From: Mesorhizobium norvegicum
GTDB lineage: Bacteria; Pseudomonadota; Alphaproteobacteria; Rhizobiales; Rhizobiaceae
Direction: 5' to 3'
DNA length: 64,000 bases
Assembly: GCF_004919685.1 (NCBI RefSeq)
Contig: NZ_SMYZ01000047.1
Span: 138,106 to 202,105, forward strand
Position 1 is the stretch's first letter. Each line of letters opens with the position of its first letter. The notes under the pieces were generated by a model. That model saw only the letters and a program-made list of their open reading frames with translations, had not been told where the DNA came from and did not search any database. The position numbers were made by a program, and so were the translations under genes. Positions 1 through 8,358 of this stretch are shown here, piece by piece.

Positions 1-22
1 CACGAGGGGGGAGATTGGCCAA

Positions 23-898
23 TCACCCAAGCGCCCGCAGCTTCGCCTTCACCTCGAGAAAATCCCGCCACGCCAGCCTCTTGTGCGCAGGCGTCCGAAG
101 CAAGTAGGCCGGGTGCAGCGTCGGCATGGCCGGAATGGCGATGCCGGACGCCGTCGTGTGGACGCGCCAGTTGCCGCGCAGCCGCAGGATGCCTTCGCTC
201 GTATTGAGCAAGGTCTTGGCCGACGGGCCGCCGAGATTGATCAGCACCTTCGGATTGACCAGCTCGATCTGCCGCTCGATGAACGGCCGGCAGATCTCGG
301 TCTCGTGCGGCGTCGGCGTGCGATTGCCCGGCGGCCTCCACGGAATGACGTTGGCGATATAGACAGATGTGCGGTCGAGCCCGATCGCGGCCAGCATGCG
401 GTCGAGCAGCCGGCCCGAGCGGCCGACGAAGGGCAGGCCCTCGATGTCCTCGTCGCGGCCGGGTGCCTCGCCGACCAGCATGACGGCGGCTTCCGGGTTG
501 CCGTCGGCGAACACCAGGCTCTTGGCGGTGGTCTTGAGATTGCAGCCGTCGAACGCCGCCATGTACTGGCGAAGCTCGTCGAGGGTCGTTGCTGTCGTCG
601 CCAATTGGCGAGCCAGCGCCGCTTGCGCCTCGTCGGGAACGGTGGCCGACGTTGCGCGCGCAATCGGCGGCGCATTTGGTCTGTCACCTGCTTCGGGGCG
701 AGACATATTGGCCGAACGCTGCGGTGCCGCGGTATCGCCAGAAGGCGCCGCAGCAGGCGCGCGCTCCAAAGGCTTTGGCGCAACCTCGGCGAACCGGTTC
801 ACCGGCTGGTCTTCAAGCGCCTCGTCGACGCCCACGCTGGCATAAAAGGCGAGCAGGTCGGCGATATCAGGTCTGTTGTTTGGGGAAGCGGCAGTCAT
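23..898 (-). CDS. Uracil-DNA glycosylase family 4-like protein
   Basis: Predicted 291-aa DNA repair enzyme that would remove uracil from DNA. The catalytic half starts near residue 115. The water-activating motif GEAPG is at about 143-147 and the minor-groove motif HPAYL at about 262-266, both as in family 4 UDGs and the related SPO1 polymerase-like proteins. The first 110 residues are Pro/Ala-rich and look disordered. An upstream in-frame start exists at 994, but the ATG at 898 opens a better N-terminus. Only two cysteines remain (in GCNLK near 119 and in EICRPF), so the four-Cys Fe-S cluster of classical family 4 enzymes is not evident. It lies downstream of, and in the same direction as, the exported protein at 949-1590. 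Confidence 0.85.
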   Translation of the reverse strand: MTAASPNNRPDIADLLAFYASVGVDEALEDQPVNRFAEVAPKPLERAPAAAPSGDTAAPQRSANMSRPEAGDRPNAPPIARATSATVPDEAQAALARQLATTATTLDELRQYMAAFDGCNLKTTAKSLVFADGNPEAAVMLVGEAPGRDEDIEGLPFVGRSGRLLDRMLAAIGLDRTSVYIANVIPWRPPGNRTPTPHETEICRPFIERQIELVNPKVLINLGGPSAKTLLNTSEGILRLRGNWRVHTTASGIAIPAMPTLHPAYLLRTPAHKRLAWRDFLEVKAKLRALG

Positions 899-948
899 GT
901 CGGCACATTCGTTCGCATGACGGCAATTTGCAAGGCTGGCTGCTTGCT

Positions 949-1590
949 CTACCCCGTCGGTATGCGCGGATCCTGCACCAGATAGAAGGTCCATCTGGGC
1001 GTATAGTCGGTCATCAGGAATTCGAAACTGGCGGTTTTCAGCGGGTCGACCTTGCCATTCCTGAACAGCAGCCGGTCATAGGGTTCGAAATCGCGATCGA
1101 AATCGGCGAAATTGCTCGACCAGATGTTGTCAGGCGTCTTGTTGCGCTGGTCGAACGAAAGCCCGTCGCCGAACACGCTCGGCTGGTTCAGGATCTCCTG
1201 CAGCTCGAACTGGAATTCGATCCAGGCTTGGCCGCTGTTGTTGAGCACGTTGATGCGCATATACATGATGCCGTTGGCGAATTCGCCGGCCGGACCGAAA
1301 GCCTGGATCGGCTTTGTCGTGCGGATGGTCAGCGTCACCGGCGTTGACGAATTCAGCTCTTCGGTGATGACCAGCGGATCATCCTTCGTTCCGATGCCCG
1401 AGGCGCCGGTGATGTGGAAGCCGCCAAGCTCGTCGGAGAAGGAGTAGGCGCCCGTCGCCCAGACTTTCACCTCGTCCGCGGCAGCGTGACCCGGTGCCAT
1501 CAGAAGGGCCAAAAGGAGCGCCCGGCAGGCTCGGCCGGGCGGGAAAAGAAAGCGCGTCGATGAAAAGCCGGCTGGCCCAGGAATGCGCAT
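949..1590 (-). CDS. Exported protein of unknown function
   Basis: 213-aa protein that I do not assign to a family. A hydrophobic stretch rich in Leu and Ala around residues 22-32 ends in GHAAADEV, which looks like a Sec signal peptide with cleavage after AAA, so the mature part should be periplasmic. The mature region is rich in beta-type segments and aromatic residues and has no cysteine or obvious catalytic motif. The ATG at 1590 was chosen because a longer frame (to 1668) adds an unlikely Cys-rich leader. It may be cotranscribed with the glycosylase-like gene that follows after 50 nt. Confidence 0.7.
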   Translation of the reverse strand: MRIPGPAGFSSTRFLFPPGRACRALLLALLMAPGHAAADEVKVWATGAYSFSDELGGFHITGASGIGTKDDPLVITEELNSSTPVTLTIRTTKPIQAFGPAGEFANGIMYMRINVLNNSGQAWIEFQFELQEILNQPSVFGDGLSFDQRNKTPDNIWSSNFADFDRDFEPYDRLLFRNGKVDPLKTASFEFLMTDYTPRWTFYLVQDPRIPTG

Positions 1591-1809
1591 GGCGTGAAGT
1601 ATGGCCGATAAGCAAGCCGTCGAACAATTAAAAACGCAAGCGCCCGGGGCAATGCCGGACGAAAGCACGCGCCTGGCCTCGCAATGCGCGACTTTTTGGC
1701 CAAAACGGCATTGTCACGTATGCGCCGGTTTCCTGTCGCCAATTGATGCGCTATGCAGCGCAGGAGCCAGCAAGATACCCGAATGGGATAAGCCAGTGCG
1801 GAGGGGTTG

Positions 1810-3489
1810 ATGAGCGACATCGAACGCGAAAGCATGGAATTCGACGTGGTTATCGTCGGCGCCGGTCCGGCAGGCCTCGCCGCCGCCATCCGCCTCAAGC
1901 AGGTCAATCCCGAGCTCTCGGTCGTCGTCCTGGAAAAGGGCGGCGAGGTCGGCGCCCATATCCTCTCCGGCGCCGTCGTCGATCCGATCGGCATAGACCG
2001 GCTGCTGCCTGGCTGGCGCGACGAAGAGGGCCATCCGTTCAAGACGCCGGTCACGGCAGACCATTTCCTCGTCCTTGGCCCTGCCGGCTCGTTCCGTCTG
2101 CCCAACATTCTGATGCCGCCGCTGATGAACAATCACGGCAATTACATCGTTTCGCTCGGCAATGTCTGCCGCTGGCTGGCTAGCAAGGCCGAGGCGCTCG
2201 GCGTCGAGATCTATCCGGGCTTTGCCGCCGCCGGCTTGCTGTACAATGAGGAAGGCGCCGTCACCGGCGTCGTCACCGGCGACATGGGCGTCGAGAAGGA
2301 CGGCACGCACGGCCCGGGTTTCGCACCCGGCATGGCGCTGATGGGCAAATATGTGCTGATCGGCGAGGGCGCGCGCGGCTCGCTCGCTAAGCAATTGATC
2401 GCCAAATACAAGCTTTCCGATGGCCGTGAGCCCGGCAAATACGGCATCGGCCTCAAGGAGCTCTGGCAGGTCAAGCCGGAGAACCATCGGCCCGGCCTGG
2501 TCCAGCACTCTTTCGGCTGGCCGCTCGACATGAAGACCGGCGGCGGCTCCTTCCTCTACCATCTCGAGGACAATCAGGTGGCGGTCGGCTTCGTCCTCCA
2601 CCTCAACTACAAGAACCCGTATCTGTCGCCGTTCGAGGAATTCCAGCGCTTCAAGACCCATCCGGCAATCCGCGGCACCTTCGAGGGCGCCAAGCGTCTG
2701 GGCTACGGCGCGCGCGCCATCACCGAGGGCGGCTGGCAGTCGGTGCCGAAACTGTCGTTCCCCGGTGGCGCGCTGATGGGTTGCGCGGCGGGCTTCGTCA
2801 ACGTGCCGCGCATCAAGGGTTCGCACAACGCCGTGCTGTCCGGCATGCTGGCGGCCGAGCATGTCGCCGAGGCGATCGGTGCCGGTCGCGCCAATGACGA
2901 GCTTTCCTCCTATGAGGCGGCCTGGCGCGCGACCGACATCGGCAAGGATTTGAAGAGGGTGCGCAACGTCAAGCCGCTGTGGTCGCGCTTCGGCACCATT
3001 GTCGGCATCGGCCTCGGCGGCCTCGATATGTGGCTGAACACGCTGTTCGGGATCTCGCCCTTCGGCACGCTGAAGCATGGCAAGGCCGACTATGCCACGC
3101 TCGAGCCTGCCGCCCAGCACAAGAAGATCGCCTATCCGAAGCCTGATGGTGTGCTGACCTTCGACCGGCTGTCCTCGGTGTTCCTGTCCAACACCAACCA
3201 CGAGGAAAACGAGCCGGTCCATCTGCTTGTCGGCGACATGGAGCTGCAGAAGCGTTCCGAGCACGATGTCTTTGCCGGACCCTCGACGCGCTATTGTCCC
3301 GCCGGTGTCTACGAGTGGGTCGACAAGGACGGCAATGCCGCCGCCGATCCCGCGGCCAAGGACGTGCGCTTCGTCATCAACGCGCAGAACTGCGTCCACT
3401 GCAAGACATGCGACATCAAGGACCCGAACCAGAACATCAACTGGGTGCCGCCACAAGGCGGCGAAGGCCCGGTCTACCAGGGCATGTGA
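1810..3489 (+). CDS. etfQO: Electron transfer flavoprotein-ubiquinone oxidoreductase
   Basis: 559-aa inner-membrane-associated flavoprotein that transfers electrons from reduced ETF to ubiquinone, linking acyl-CoA dehydrogenases to the respiratory chain. The N-terminus has the FAD dinucleotide motif VGAGPAGLAAAIRL (about residues 15-28). The C-terminus has the 4Fe-4S ligands Cys496 (CPAGVYEW) and Cys528, Cys531 and Cys534 (NCVHCKTC). Length and ending are normal for the family. The ATG at 1810 follows a GGAGG ribosome-binding site; a TTG directly before it is in frame but unlikely. It probably accepts electrons from the isovaleryl-CoA dehydrogenase encoded at 15674-16837, though it is a separate transcription unit. 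Confidence 0.96.
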   Translation: MSDIERESMEFDVVIVGAGPAGLAAAIRLKQVNPELSVVVLEKGGEVGAHILSGAVVDPIGIDRLLPGWRDEEGHPFKTPVTADHFLVLGPAGSFRLPNILMPPLMNNHGNYIVSLGNVCRWLASKAEALGVEIYPGFAAAGLLYNEEGAVTGVVTGDMGVEKDGTHGPGFAPGMALMGKYVLIGEGARGSLAKQLIAKYKLSDGREPGKYGIGLKELWQVKPENHRPGLVQHSFGWPLDMKTGGGSFLYHLEDNQVAVGFVLHLNYKNPYLSPFEEFQRFKTHPAIRGTFEGAKRLGYGARAITEGGWQSVPKLSFPGGALMGCAAGFVNVPRIKGSHNAVLSGMLAAEHVAEAIGAGRANDELSSYEAAWRATDIGKDLKRVRNVKPLWSRFGTIVGIGLGGLDMWLNTLFGISPFGTLKHGKADYATLEPAAQHKKIAYPKPDGVLTFDRLSSVFLSNTNHEENEPVHLLVGDMELQKRSEHDVFAGPSTRYCPAGVYEWVDKDGNAAADPAAKDVRFVINAQNCVHCKTCDIKDPNQNINWVPPQGGEGPVYQGM

Positions 3490-3553
3490 GCCACGCGCCG
3501 ACCGGGCCGTCTCGGCCGCCGCAAGCAAAATGCCGGCGAAGGCCCGGTCTACC
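3459..3553 (+). repeat. Direct repeat of the etfQO 3' end
   Basis: A 20-bp sequence, CGGCGAAGGCCCGGTCTACC, occurs at 3459-3478 inside the last codons of etfQO and again at 3534-3553 in the following intergenic space, 75 bp apart. The second copy is not translated as part of etfQO. It looks like a short tail duplication or a relic of a recombination event. Confidence 0.7.
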
Positions 3554-3630
3554 GGGGACCGAGGAATATTAGGACTGTTGAAACTGCCGCGCGCTTATGG
3601 TTCCATCCCCTGACGATACGGAGATGGCCA

Positions 3631-4230
3631 ATGCGTTTGGCGGTTCTGGCATGTCTTTTGGCGATCGGCGCGCTGTTCTGTTCCGCTCCGGCGGCCTCGG
3701 CCGGCACCAGAGTGGTGGTCAAGACGCGGACCTATGACATCACCGGGACCACGGGTCTCGCGCTGATGGAGGCGATGAACCGCAAGGGACCGAAGCACGG
3801 CTTCATGACGCACGCCATCGCGCAAACCGGCTACACCGTGGATTGGGACCTTGACGCCGGTCAGGACAATGGCGTCTGCCGCCTGCGGCGCGCTAACGGC
3901 ACGCTCAATCTCTTCTATACGTTTCCGCATGTCGCCTCGACCACCACGCCGGCGCTTCGGCAGCGCTGGACGCGGTTCTTCGCCGGGGTCCGCGCCCACG
4001 AAGAAACCCATGGCCGCATCGCCAGGGAAATGATGCGCGCCACCGAAAGATCGATCTCCGGCCTCAGGGTTGCCGACGACCGGTCCTGCTACAAGACACG
4101 CCGCGAGGCGCAGCGGCGTATCAGGGCCACCTATGCCGCATATGAGGCGAAGCAGATCGCTTTCGACGCCCGCGAGCATCGCGACGGTGGCCATGTCGAG
4201 CATCTCGTCGCCGCGCTGATCAAACCTTGA
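3631..4230 (+). CDS. Secreted DUF922-family zinc-dependent protease
   Basis: 199-aa protein of the DUF922 family (predicted secreted Zn-dependent proteases). Residues 1-24 form a signal peptide (hydrophobic core LAVLACLLAIGALFC, cleavage near ASAG). The zinc-binding signature HEETH is at 123-127 within RAHEETHGRIAREM, the expected HExxH helix. An aromatic segment (GYTVDWDLD) typical of the family lies before it. The substrate is not known. It converges on the EEP-family gene with only 3 nt between the stop codons, so the two transcripts probably overlap. Confidence 0.85.
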   Translation: MRLAVLACLLAIGALFCSAPAASAGTRVVVKTRTYDITGTTGLALMEAMNRKGPKHGFMTHAIAQTGYTVDWDLDAGQDNGVCRLRRANGTLNLFYTFPHVASTTTPALRQRWTRFFAGVRAHEETHGRIAREMMRATERSISGLRVADDRSCYKTRREAQRRIRATYAAYEAKQIAFDAREHRDGGHVEHLVAALIKP

Positions 4231-4233
4231 TCT

Positions 4234-5274
4234 TCAGCCTGGCGTTTTTCCGGCCGGTGTCAGCGACACGGTCGCGGTCTCATGCTCGTCCGCCGGCTTT
4301 TGCCGGTTCAGCCTGAGCGAGAATTCCACCATGACCGGCAGGTGGTCCGAGCCGGTGTCCTCCAGCCGTGTCGCGGAATGGATGGTCACGCCGCCCTTGC
4401 TGAAAACCTGGTCGATCGGCAGGCCGGCGAAGCGCCGCAGGAAATCCGGCAGCTTGATGTGGATCCAGGTCGGGCCGGCGGACGGCATGACGGTCAGCCC
4501 GCCGAGCGAGGCCACGCGCCGCTCGGCGGCACTCCACGGCACGGCGTTGCAGTCTCCCGCCATGATGGCCGTCTCGCCGAGCGCGGAGAGCGACTCCGTC
4601 AGCTCACCGATCTGCCAGTACTGCTCGCGTGGCCACGGCCAGCTGAGATGGATCGCGGCGACATCGACTTCAATACCGCCGAAGTCGACGGTCGCTGTCG
4701 CCATGGCTCCGCGCCGCTCGCAACGCGGTTCGGTGCCGGCGGCAAACGGCCGCCGCGAGAGCAGCGCGACGCCGAATATGCCGTTGGGATAAGGGCAGAG
4801 GATCCGGTATGGGTATGCGCTGCTGATATAGCCAAGCTCGGTCGCCCACATCGCCGATACCTCGTCGAGGGTGATCACGTCGGGATTGGTCCGGCCGATC
4901 AGCGACAGCACCTTCTTCGGCGTCGGATTGTCGTAGCGCAGATTCATCTGCAGCAGCTTGTAGGTCGCACGATCTTCGTTCTTGGCTTCATAGGCAGCCT
5001 GAACCGGCCATGGACTGGGTAAAGTGTTCAAGGTCGTGGCAAAGGCCGCCACGGCAAAAAGCAGCGCCACGGCCGCTTGCAGGCGAAATGTCGTGGCCAG
5101 CAGCGGCAGCGCGCAAAGCGCCATCAGCACGGCAAGGTGGACGCGGAAATGCGAGAAGGAATCGAAGGCCGGATGCAGCGTCCCGAAAAACCCGGCCACC
5201 AGCGCGACCGAACAGGCGAGCATTGCCAGGAATGCAACCGACATCAACAATGTCCCGAAGCTCGCTCTCTCCAT
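4234..5274 (-). CDS. Membrane-anchored endonuclease/exonuclease/phosphatase (EEP) family protein
   Basis: 346-aa protein with three predicted membrane segments in the first 85 residues followed by an EEP hydrolase domain. Catalytic signatures are visible: LLQMNLRYDN (Asn), TLDEVS (metal-binding Glu region), AGDCNAVPWS (the D-x-N motif) and a terminal GSDHLPV (the SDH motif). The domain should face the periplasm. Members act on phosphodiesters or phosphoesters, and the exact substrate cannot be told from sequence. About 30 residues follow the domain. The start at 5274 has an AGGCGG element just upstream. Confidence 0.88.
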   Translation of the reverse strand: MERASFGTLLMSVAFLAMLACSVALVAGFFGTLHPAFDSFSHFRVHLAVLMALCALPLLATTFRLQAAVALLFAVAAFATTLNTLPSPWPVQAAYEAKNEDRATYKLLQMNLRYDNPTPKKVLSLIGRTNPDVITLDEVSAMWATELGYISSAYPYRILCPYPNGIFGVALLSRRPFAAGTEPRCERRGAMATATVDFGGIEVDVAAIHLSWPWPREQYWQIGELTESLSALGETAIMAGDCNAVPWSAAERRVASLGGLTVMPSAGPTWIHIKLPDFLRRFAGLPIDQVFSKGGVTIHSATRLEDTGSDHLPVMVEFSLRLNRQKPADEHETATVSLTPAGKTPG

Positions 5275-5345
5275 GCCGCCTGCTTATCGGCAGAAATACG
5301 GCCCAATCAAGATGACGAAATGCCCATGCGATGCGTGGAACCGGC

Positions 5346-6851
5346 CTACTGGAACGCCGTCTCCGAAAAACTCCTGAGCTTGCGCGAATGCAGCCGCTCC
5401 ATCGGCATTTCCGCAAGCTTCTCCATAGCCCTGATGCCGATGGTCAGGTGCTGCGCCACCTGGCGCTTGTAGAATTCGGTCGCCATGCCGGGCAGCTTCA
5501 ACTCGCCATGCAGTGGTTTGTCCGAAACGCACAGCAGCGTGCCGTAGGGCACGCGGAAGCGGAAGCCGTTGGCGGCGATCGTCGCCGATTCCATGTCAAG
5601 CGCGATTGCCCGCGACTGCGACAGACGCTGCACCGGGCCGCGCTGGTCGCGCAGTTCCCAGTTGCGGTTGTCGATGGTGGCGACGGTGCCGGTGCGCATG
5701 ATGCGCTTCAAGTCATAGCCGGACAGGCCGGTGACTTCGGCGACCGCTTCCTGCAACGCCACCTGAATCTCGGCCAGCGGCGGGATCGGCACCCAGACCG
5801 GAAGATCGTCGTCCAGCACGTGGTCCTCGCGCACATAGGCATGCGCCAGCACATAGTCGCCCAGCGCCTGGGTGTTGCGCAGGCCGGCGCAGTGACCAAG
5901 CATCACCCAGGCATGCGGCCTCAGCACCGCGATGTGGTCGGTGATCGTCTTGGCGTTGGAGGGCCCGACGCCGATATTGACCATGGTGATGCCGCCATGG
6001 TTCGGCTTCTTCAGATGATAGGCCGGCATCTGCGGCAGGCGCGGTGGTGCACCCCCTTCGCTGGGCGCGCTTTGCCCGACCCTGGTGGTGACATTGCCGG
6101 GCTCGACGAACTCGGTGTATCCGCCGCCGCCATTGGCCATCAGATCGCGGGCGCGGGCGACGAACTCGTCGATGTAGAACTGGTAATTGGTGAACAGCAC
6201 GAAGTTCTGGAAATGCTGCGGCGTGGTCGCCGTATAGTGCGACAGGCGATGCAGCGAATAGTCGATGCGCTGCGCCGTGAAGGGCGCCAACGGCCTCGGC
6301 TCGCCGAAGGCCACTTCGAAAGTGCCGTTGGCGATCTGGTCGTCGGTGCCGTCGAGATCCGGCACGTCGAACAGGTCGCGGATCGGCCGCTTGATGCGTT
6401 CGGCCGCCGCGCCGTCGACATGGGTGCCCTCGAGAAAGGCGAAATGCAGCGGGATCGGCGTGGTCGATTCCGATACCGTGACCGCAACCCCATGATTGCG
6501 CATGATCAGGCGCAGCTGTTCGATGAGGTACCTTTCGAACAGACCCGGCTGGGTGATGGTGGTGGCAAAATGCCCCGGCGTCGGCATATGGCCATAGGCT
6601 TGGCGCGAGTCGATCTGGGTGAACGAGTTGGTGGTGACGCCGATCTCCGGATAAAAGGCCCGGTAGCGCTTGCCGTTGTCGCCACCCGCTGCCGCCAGTT
6701 CTGCAAAGGAGTCGCGCAAGAACTTGGTGTTGCGGTCGTAAAGCACCTGCAGTGCCGCGACGGCCTTTTCGGCGCTATCAAAGCTTTGCCGGCCAAAAGG
6801 CTCCGGCATGACGACAGATTCGATGGCTTGTGGGTAGATTCGCTTTTCCAT
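5346..6851 (-). CDS. amn: AMP nucleosidase
   Basis: 501-aa cytosolic enzyme that splits AMP into adenine and ribose 5-phosphate. Length, the N-terminal AMP nucleosidase-specific domain and the C-terminal nucleoside phosphorylase-like domain fit the family. Recognisable segments include GITMVNIGVGPSNAKTITDH, PHAWVMLGHCAGLRNTQ and ALDMESATIAANGFRFRVPYGTLLCVSDKPLHGE, the last being the base and ribose-binding part of the PNP fold. It is a single gene separated by about 70 nt from the EEP gene on the same strand. The ribosome-binding site is weak. Confidence 0.95.
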   Translation of the reverse strand: MEKRIYPQAIESVVMPEPFGRQSFDSAEKAVAALQVLYDRNTKFLRDSFAELAAAGGDNGKRYRAFYPEIGVTTNSFTQIDSRQAYGHMPTPGHFATTITQPGLFERYLIEQLRLIMRNHGVAVTVSESTTPIPLHFAFLEGTHVDGAAAERIKRPIRDLFDVPDLDGTDDQIANGTFEVAFGEPRPLAPFTAQRIDYSLHRLSHYTATTPQHFQNFVLFTNYQFYIDEFVARARDLMANGGGGYTEFVEPGNVTTRVGQSAPSEGGAPPRLPQMPAYHLKKPNHGGITMVNIGVGPSNAKTITDHIAVLRPHAWVMLGHCAGLRNTQALGDYVLAHAYVREDHVLDDDLPVWVPIPPLAEIQVALQEAVAEVTGLSGYDLKRIMRTGTVATIDNRNWELRDQRGPVQRLSQSRAIALDMESATIAANGFRFRVPYGTLLCVSDKPLHGELKLPGMATEFYKRQVAQHLTIGIRAMEKLAEMPMERLHSRKLRSFSETAFQ

Positions 6852-6957
6852 GGCTCAATATAGAGACTTGGATCGGCACTTGGGAGGGGTGTCGCTGCCG
6901 AAGGCCGCCAAAGCGTCGTTTTTCTTTCCGATGCATTTCGCGTGATAACGACTGCAC

Positions 6958-7152
6958 TTATCCGCGCTGCAGGCTGACCAGGAGCACGAAGCCGACGCCG
7001 GACTTCCTCAGAGCCGGTGCGTCGATCGTCGAGCCGGCATCGGCGCGCATCATCGGCACGGCCAGAACCGGAGCGGCCAGAACCATCAGGATAAGCGCCG
7101 CCCGCGGCAGAAGCCGAAGGGTCTTGAGAGCGTTGGCGGCGATGCGGTTCAT
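6958..7152 (-). CDS. Small predicted membrane or secreted protein
   Basis: 64-aa open frame. Residues 15-36 are strongly hydrophobic (LLPRAALILMVLAAPVLAVP) and could be a signal peptide or one membrane helix, followed by about 28 polar residues. There is no known domain. The upstream GAAAAGAAAAGC is a weak ribosome-binding site. It lies 40 nt downstream of another tiny hydrophobic gene on the same strand (7193-7351), so the two may be a small operon. Confidence 0.5.
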   Translation of the reverse strand: MNRIAANALKTLRLLPRAALILMVLAAPVLAVPMMRADAGSTIDAPALRKSGVGFVLLVSLQRG

Positions 7153-7192
7153 GGTGTTTCAGCTTTTCTTTTCGAGGTCTTGGTTTCTTTGT

Positions 7193-7351
7193 TCAGTTGC
7201 GAAGGTGGGTGGGGCAGGCGAGGCGGCAGGTTCTGGAACTGGCTTCGTCCCAGGCGCGGGCCGGGCGGCCCGCTTCAGCGACGAGGATGGCGAAGAACAT
7301 TCCAAACAGGCTCATCAGCAGGCAGACGATGGTGAAGCGGCGAGCAAGCAT
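7193..7351 (-). CDS. 52-aa small membrane protein
   Basis: An open frame of 53 codons, too short for usual gene cut-offs. It starts MLARRFTIVCLLMSLFG and has one hydrophobic helix (about residues 7-25) behind two arginines, then a polar C-terminal tail with two cysteines. A good Shine-Dalgarno, AAGGAGA, sits about 9 nt before the ATG, which is the main support for translation. No family is recognised. It precedes the 64-aa hydrophobic gene at 6958-7152. Confidence 0.5.
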   Translation of the reverse strand: MLARRFTIVCLLMSLFGMFFAILVAEAGRPARAWDEASSRTCRLACPTHLRN

Positions 7352-7511
7352 TGGGTCGGGTCTCCTTCAACACGCAGGAGAATGCCCTGATGCAACTGAA
7401 CCGGCTCTGATGCCGGCGTTCATCTGCGGTTCAAAATGATTGACGGGGTTTCGACGGCGCCGGCGTCGGTTCGGATGGCCGCTGGCGGGCATCGAGCATC
7501 ACCGGTCGATG

Positions 7512-7545
7512 AAACGAAAACGGGGCCCGTCGAGGACCCCGTTGT
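7512..7545 (-). terminator. Probable rho-independent terminator of the DUF2147 gene
   Basis: On the minus strand AACGGGG and CCCCGTT form a stem (7519-7525 with 7537-7543) followed by TTTTCGTTTC. It lies about 25 nt after the stop codon of the DUF2147 gene. Confidence 0.65.
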
Positions 7546-7567
7546 CATGTCGTAAGGATGCGGTCTA

Positions 7568-7909
7568 TCAGAGCCTGTGCCAGGTCTGGCTCTTGCAGAT
7601 CAGCCCGCCGAGCATGCAGCCGCTCATCTTTAGCGAACTGCCCGAAAGGGTCGCCTTGCCCGAATAGGTCTTGTCGTTTGCAGGATCGGTGATGTTGCCG
7701 GCATATTTGTTGTCGCCTGCCGCCTTGAGCGAGCCGATGGTCTTGCCGGCATATTTGCCGGACTTGAGCGTGATGGAAAACGTGCCGCCGCCAGCGATGG
7801 CTGCGGTGTCGCCGGCCTGCGTCTTCCAATTGCCTTCGATCGGATCGGCCCATGCCGCACCCGCCATGATCAACGTGGCCGCAAGGGCCAGGCTCACTTT
7901 TCGAAACAT
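7568..7909 (-). CDS. Secreted DUF2147 domain protein
   Basis: 113-aa protein with a signal peptide (MFRKVSLALAATLIMAGAAWA, cleavage before DPIEGNW). The mature part has the DUF2147 pattern: an N-terminal IEGNWKT segment, a central YAGKTIGSL, and the C-terminal GGLICKSQTWHRL close to the family consensus CxSQxW. It is a periplasmic protein of unknown role. The ATG at 7909 has a strong GGAGGA 7 nt upstream, so the longer frame reaching 8143 is rejected. A perfect palindrome at 7961-7978 lies about 50 nt upstream of the start and could be an operator. Confidence 0.85.
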   Translation of the reverse strand: MFRKVSLALAATLIMAGAAWADPIEGNWKTQAGDTAAIAGGGTFSITLKSGKYAGKTIGSLKAAGDNKYAGNITDPANDKTYSGKATLSGSSLKMSGCMLGGLICKSQTWHRL

Positions 7910-7960
7910 GTCTTCCTCCCTTTGGATGTCCGGCCGGATGCTCCGCCTCGCCGGTCTGCC

Positions 7961-7978
7961 GCTTACGCAAACGTAAGC
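7961..7978. promoter_or_regulatory. Palindromic putative operator upstream of the DUF2147 gene
   Basis: GCTTACG, 4-nt spacer CAAA, CGTAAGC: two perfect 7-nt half sites. The core resembles the TTACGT..ACGTAA type of site reported for MerR-family regulators of branched-chain amino acid catabolism, but no MerR gene is in this window, so the assignment is inference. Confidence 0.4.
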
Positions 7979-8137
7979 TAATCCAGCTCCCCGCAAAACA
8001 AAAGCGGTGCCGCAACGGAAGACTTTGCGATTTTGAAGGGGCTCGAATGCGCCTCCTCGACGAGGAGATGAAACGATCGGCGCATCGCCTTTGTCTCCCG
8101 TGGTTAGCGAAGTCTTGACTTGGCATCGGAAAATTTT

Positions 8138-8151
8138 CGTCAAATTTGACG
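8138..8151. promoter_or_regulatory. Perfect 14-bp palindrome in an AT-rich intergenic region
   Basis: CGTCAAATTTGACG is a perfect dyad located about 210 nt upstream of the Sel1 gene and 230 nt upstream of the DUF2147 gene. Such a symmetric site without a following T-run suggests a protein-binding site rather than a terminator. Confidence 0.4.
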
Positions 8152-8358
8152 CAAGCAGGCTGAATTGCTGGCTTTGTATCCTTAACGAATTTCAGCGTTT
8201 ACCTCTTGTTTTAGCTTTGTTTTCCTCAAATTAAGCACGCCATTTAACGACGGATTCAAGCCTGCACGGCATTCTCGAAAGCATCGGAAGAGCAGCCAGC
8301 AAGCACGAAAGAACGCAGCTCTCGGGAGCCTGACAGGGGCCGGAAACAGGGGATTGAA

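Larger units (their letters stand above)
7910..8358. other. Divergent intergenic region with two palindromes
   Basis: 449 nt between the DUF2147 gene (minus) and the Sel1 gene (plus), more AT-rich than its neighbours. No credible gene is seen. It holds the palindrome GCTTACG-CAAA-CGTAAGC (7961-7978) near the DUF2147 start and the perfect palindrome CGTCAAATTTGACG (8138-8151), both good candidates for regulator binding sites, and a run of AT-rich sequence at 8170-8250 that could carry the Sel1 promoter. Confidence 0.5.

Noticed and set aside
1714..3528. 604-codon open frame on the minus strand opposite etfQO
   Set aside because: It is the high-GC shadow of etfQO; the protein has no recognisable family and the plus-strand frame has all ETF-QO motifs.
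5331..6863. 510-codon open frame opposite amn
   Set aside because: Shadow frame, rich in Arg, His and Gln; AMP nucleosidase on the minus strand explains the region.
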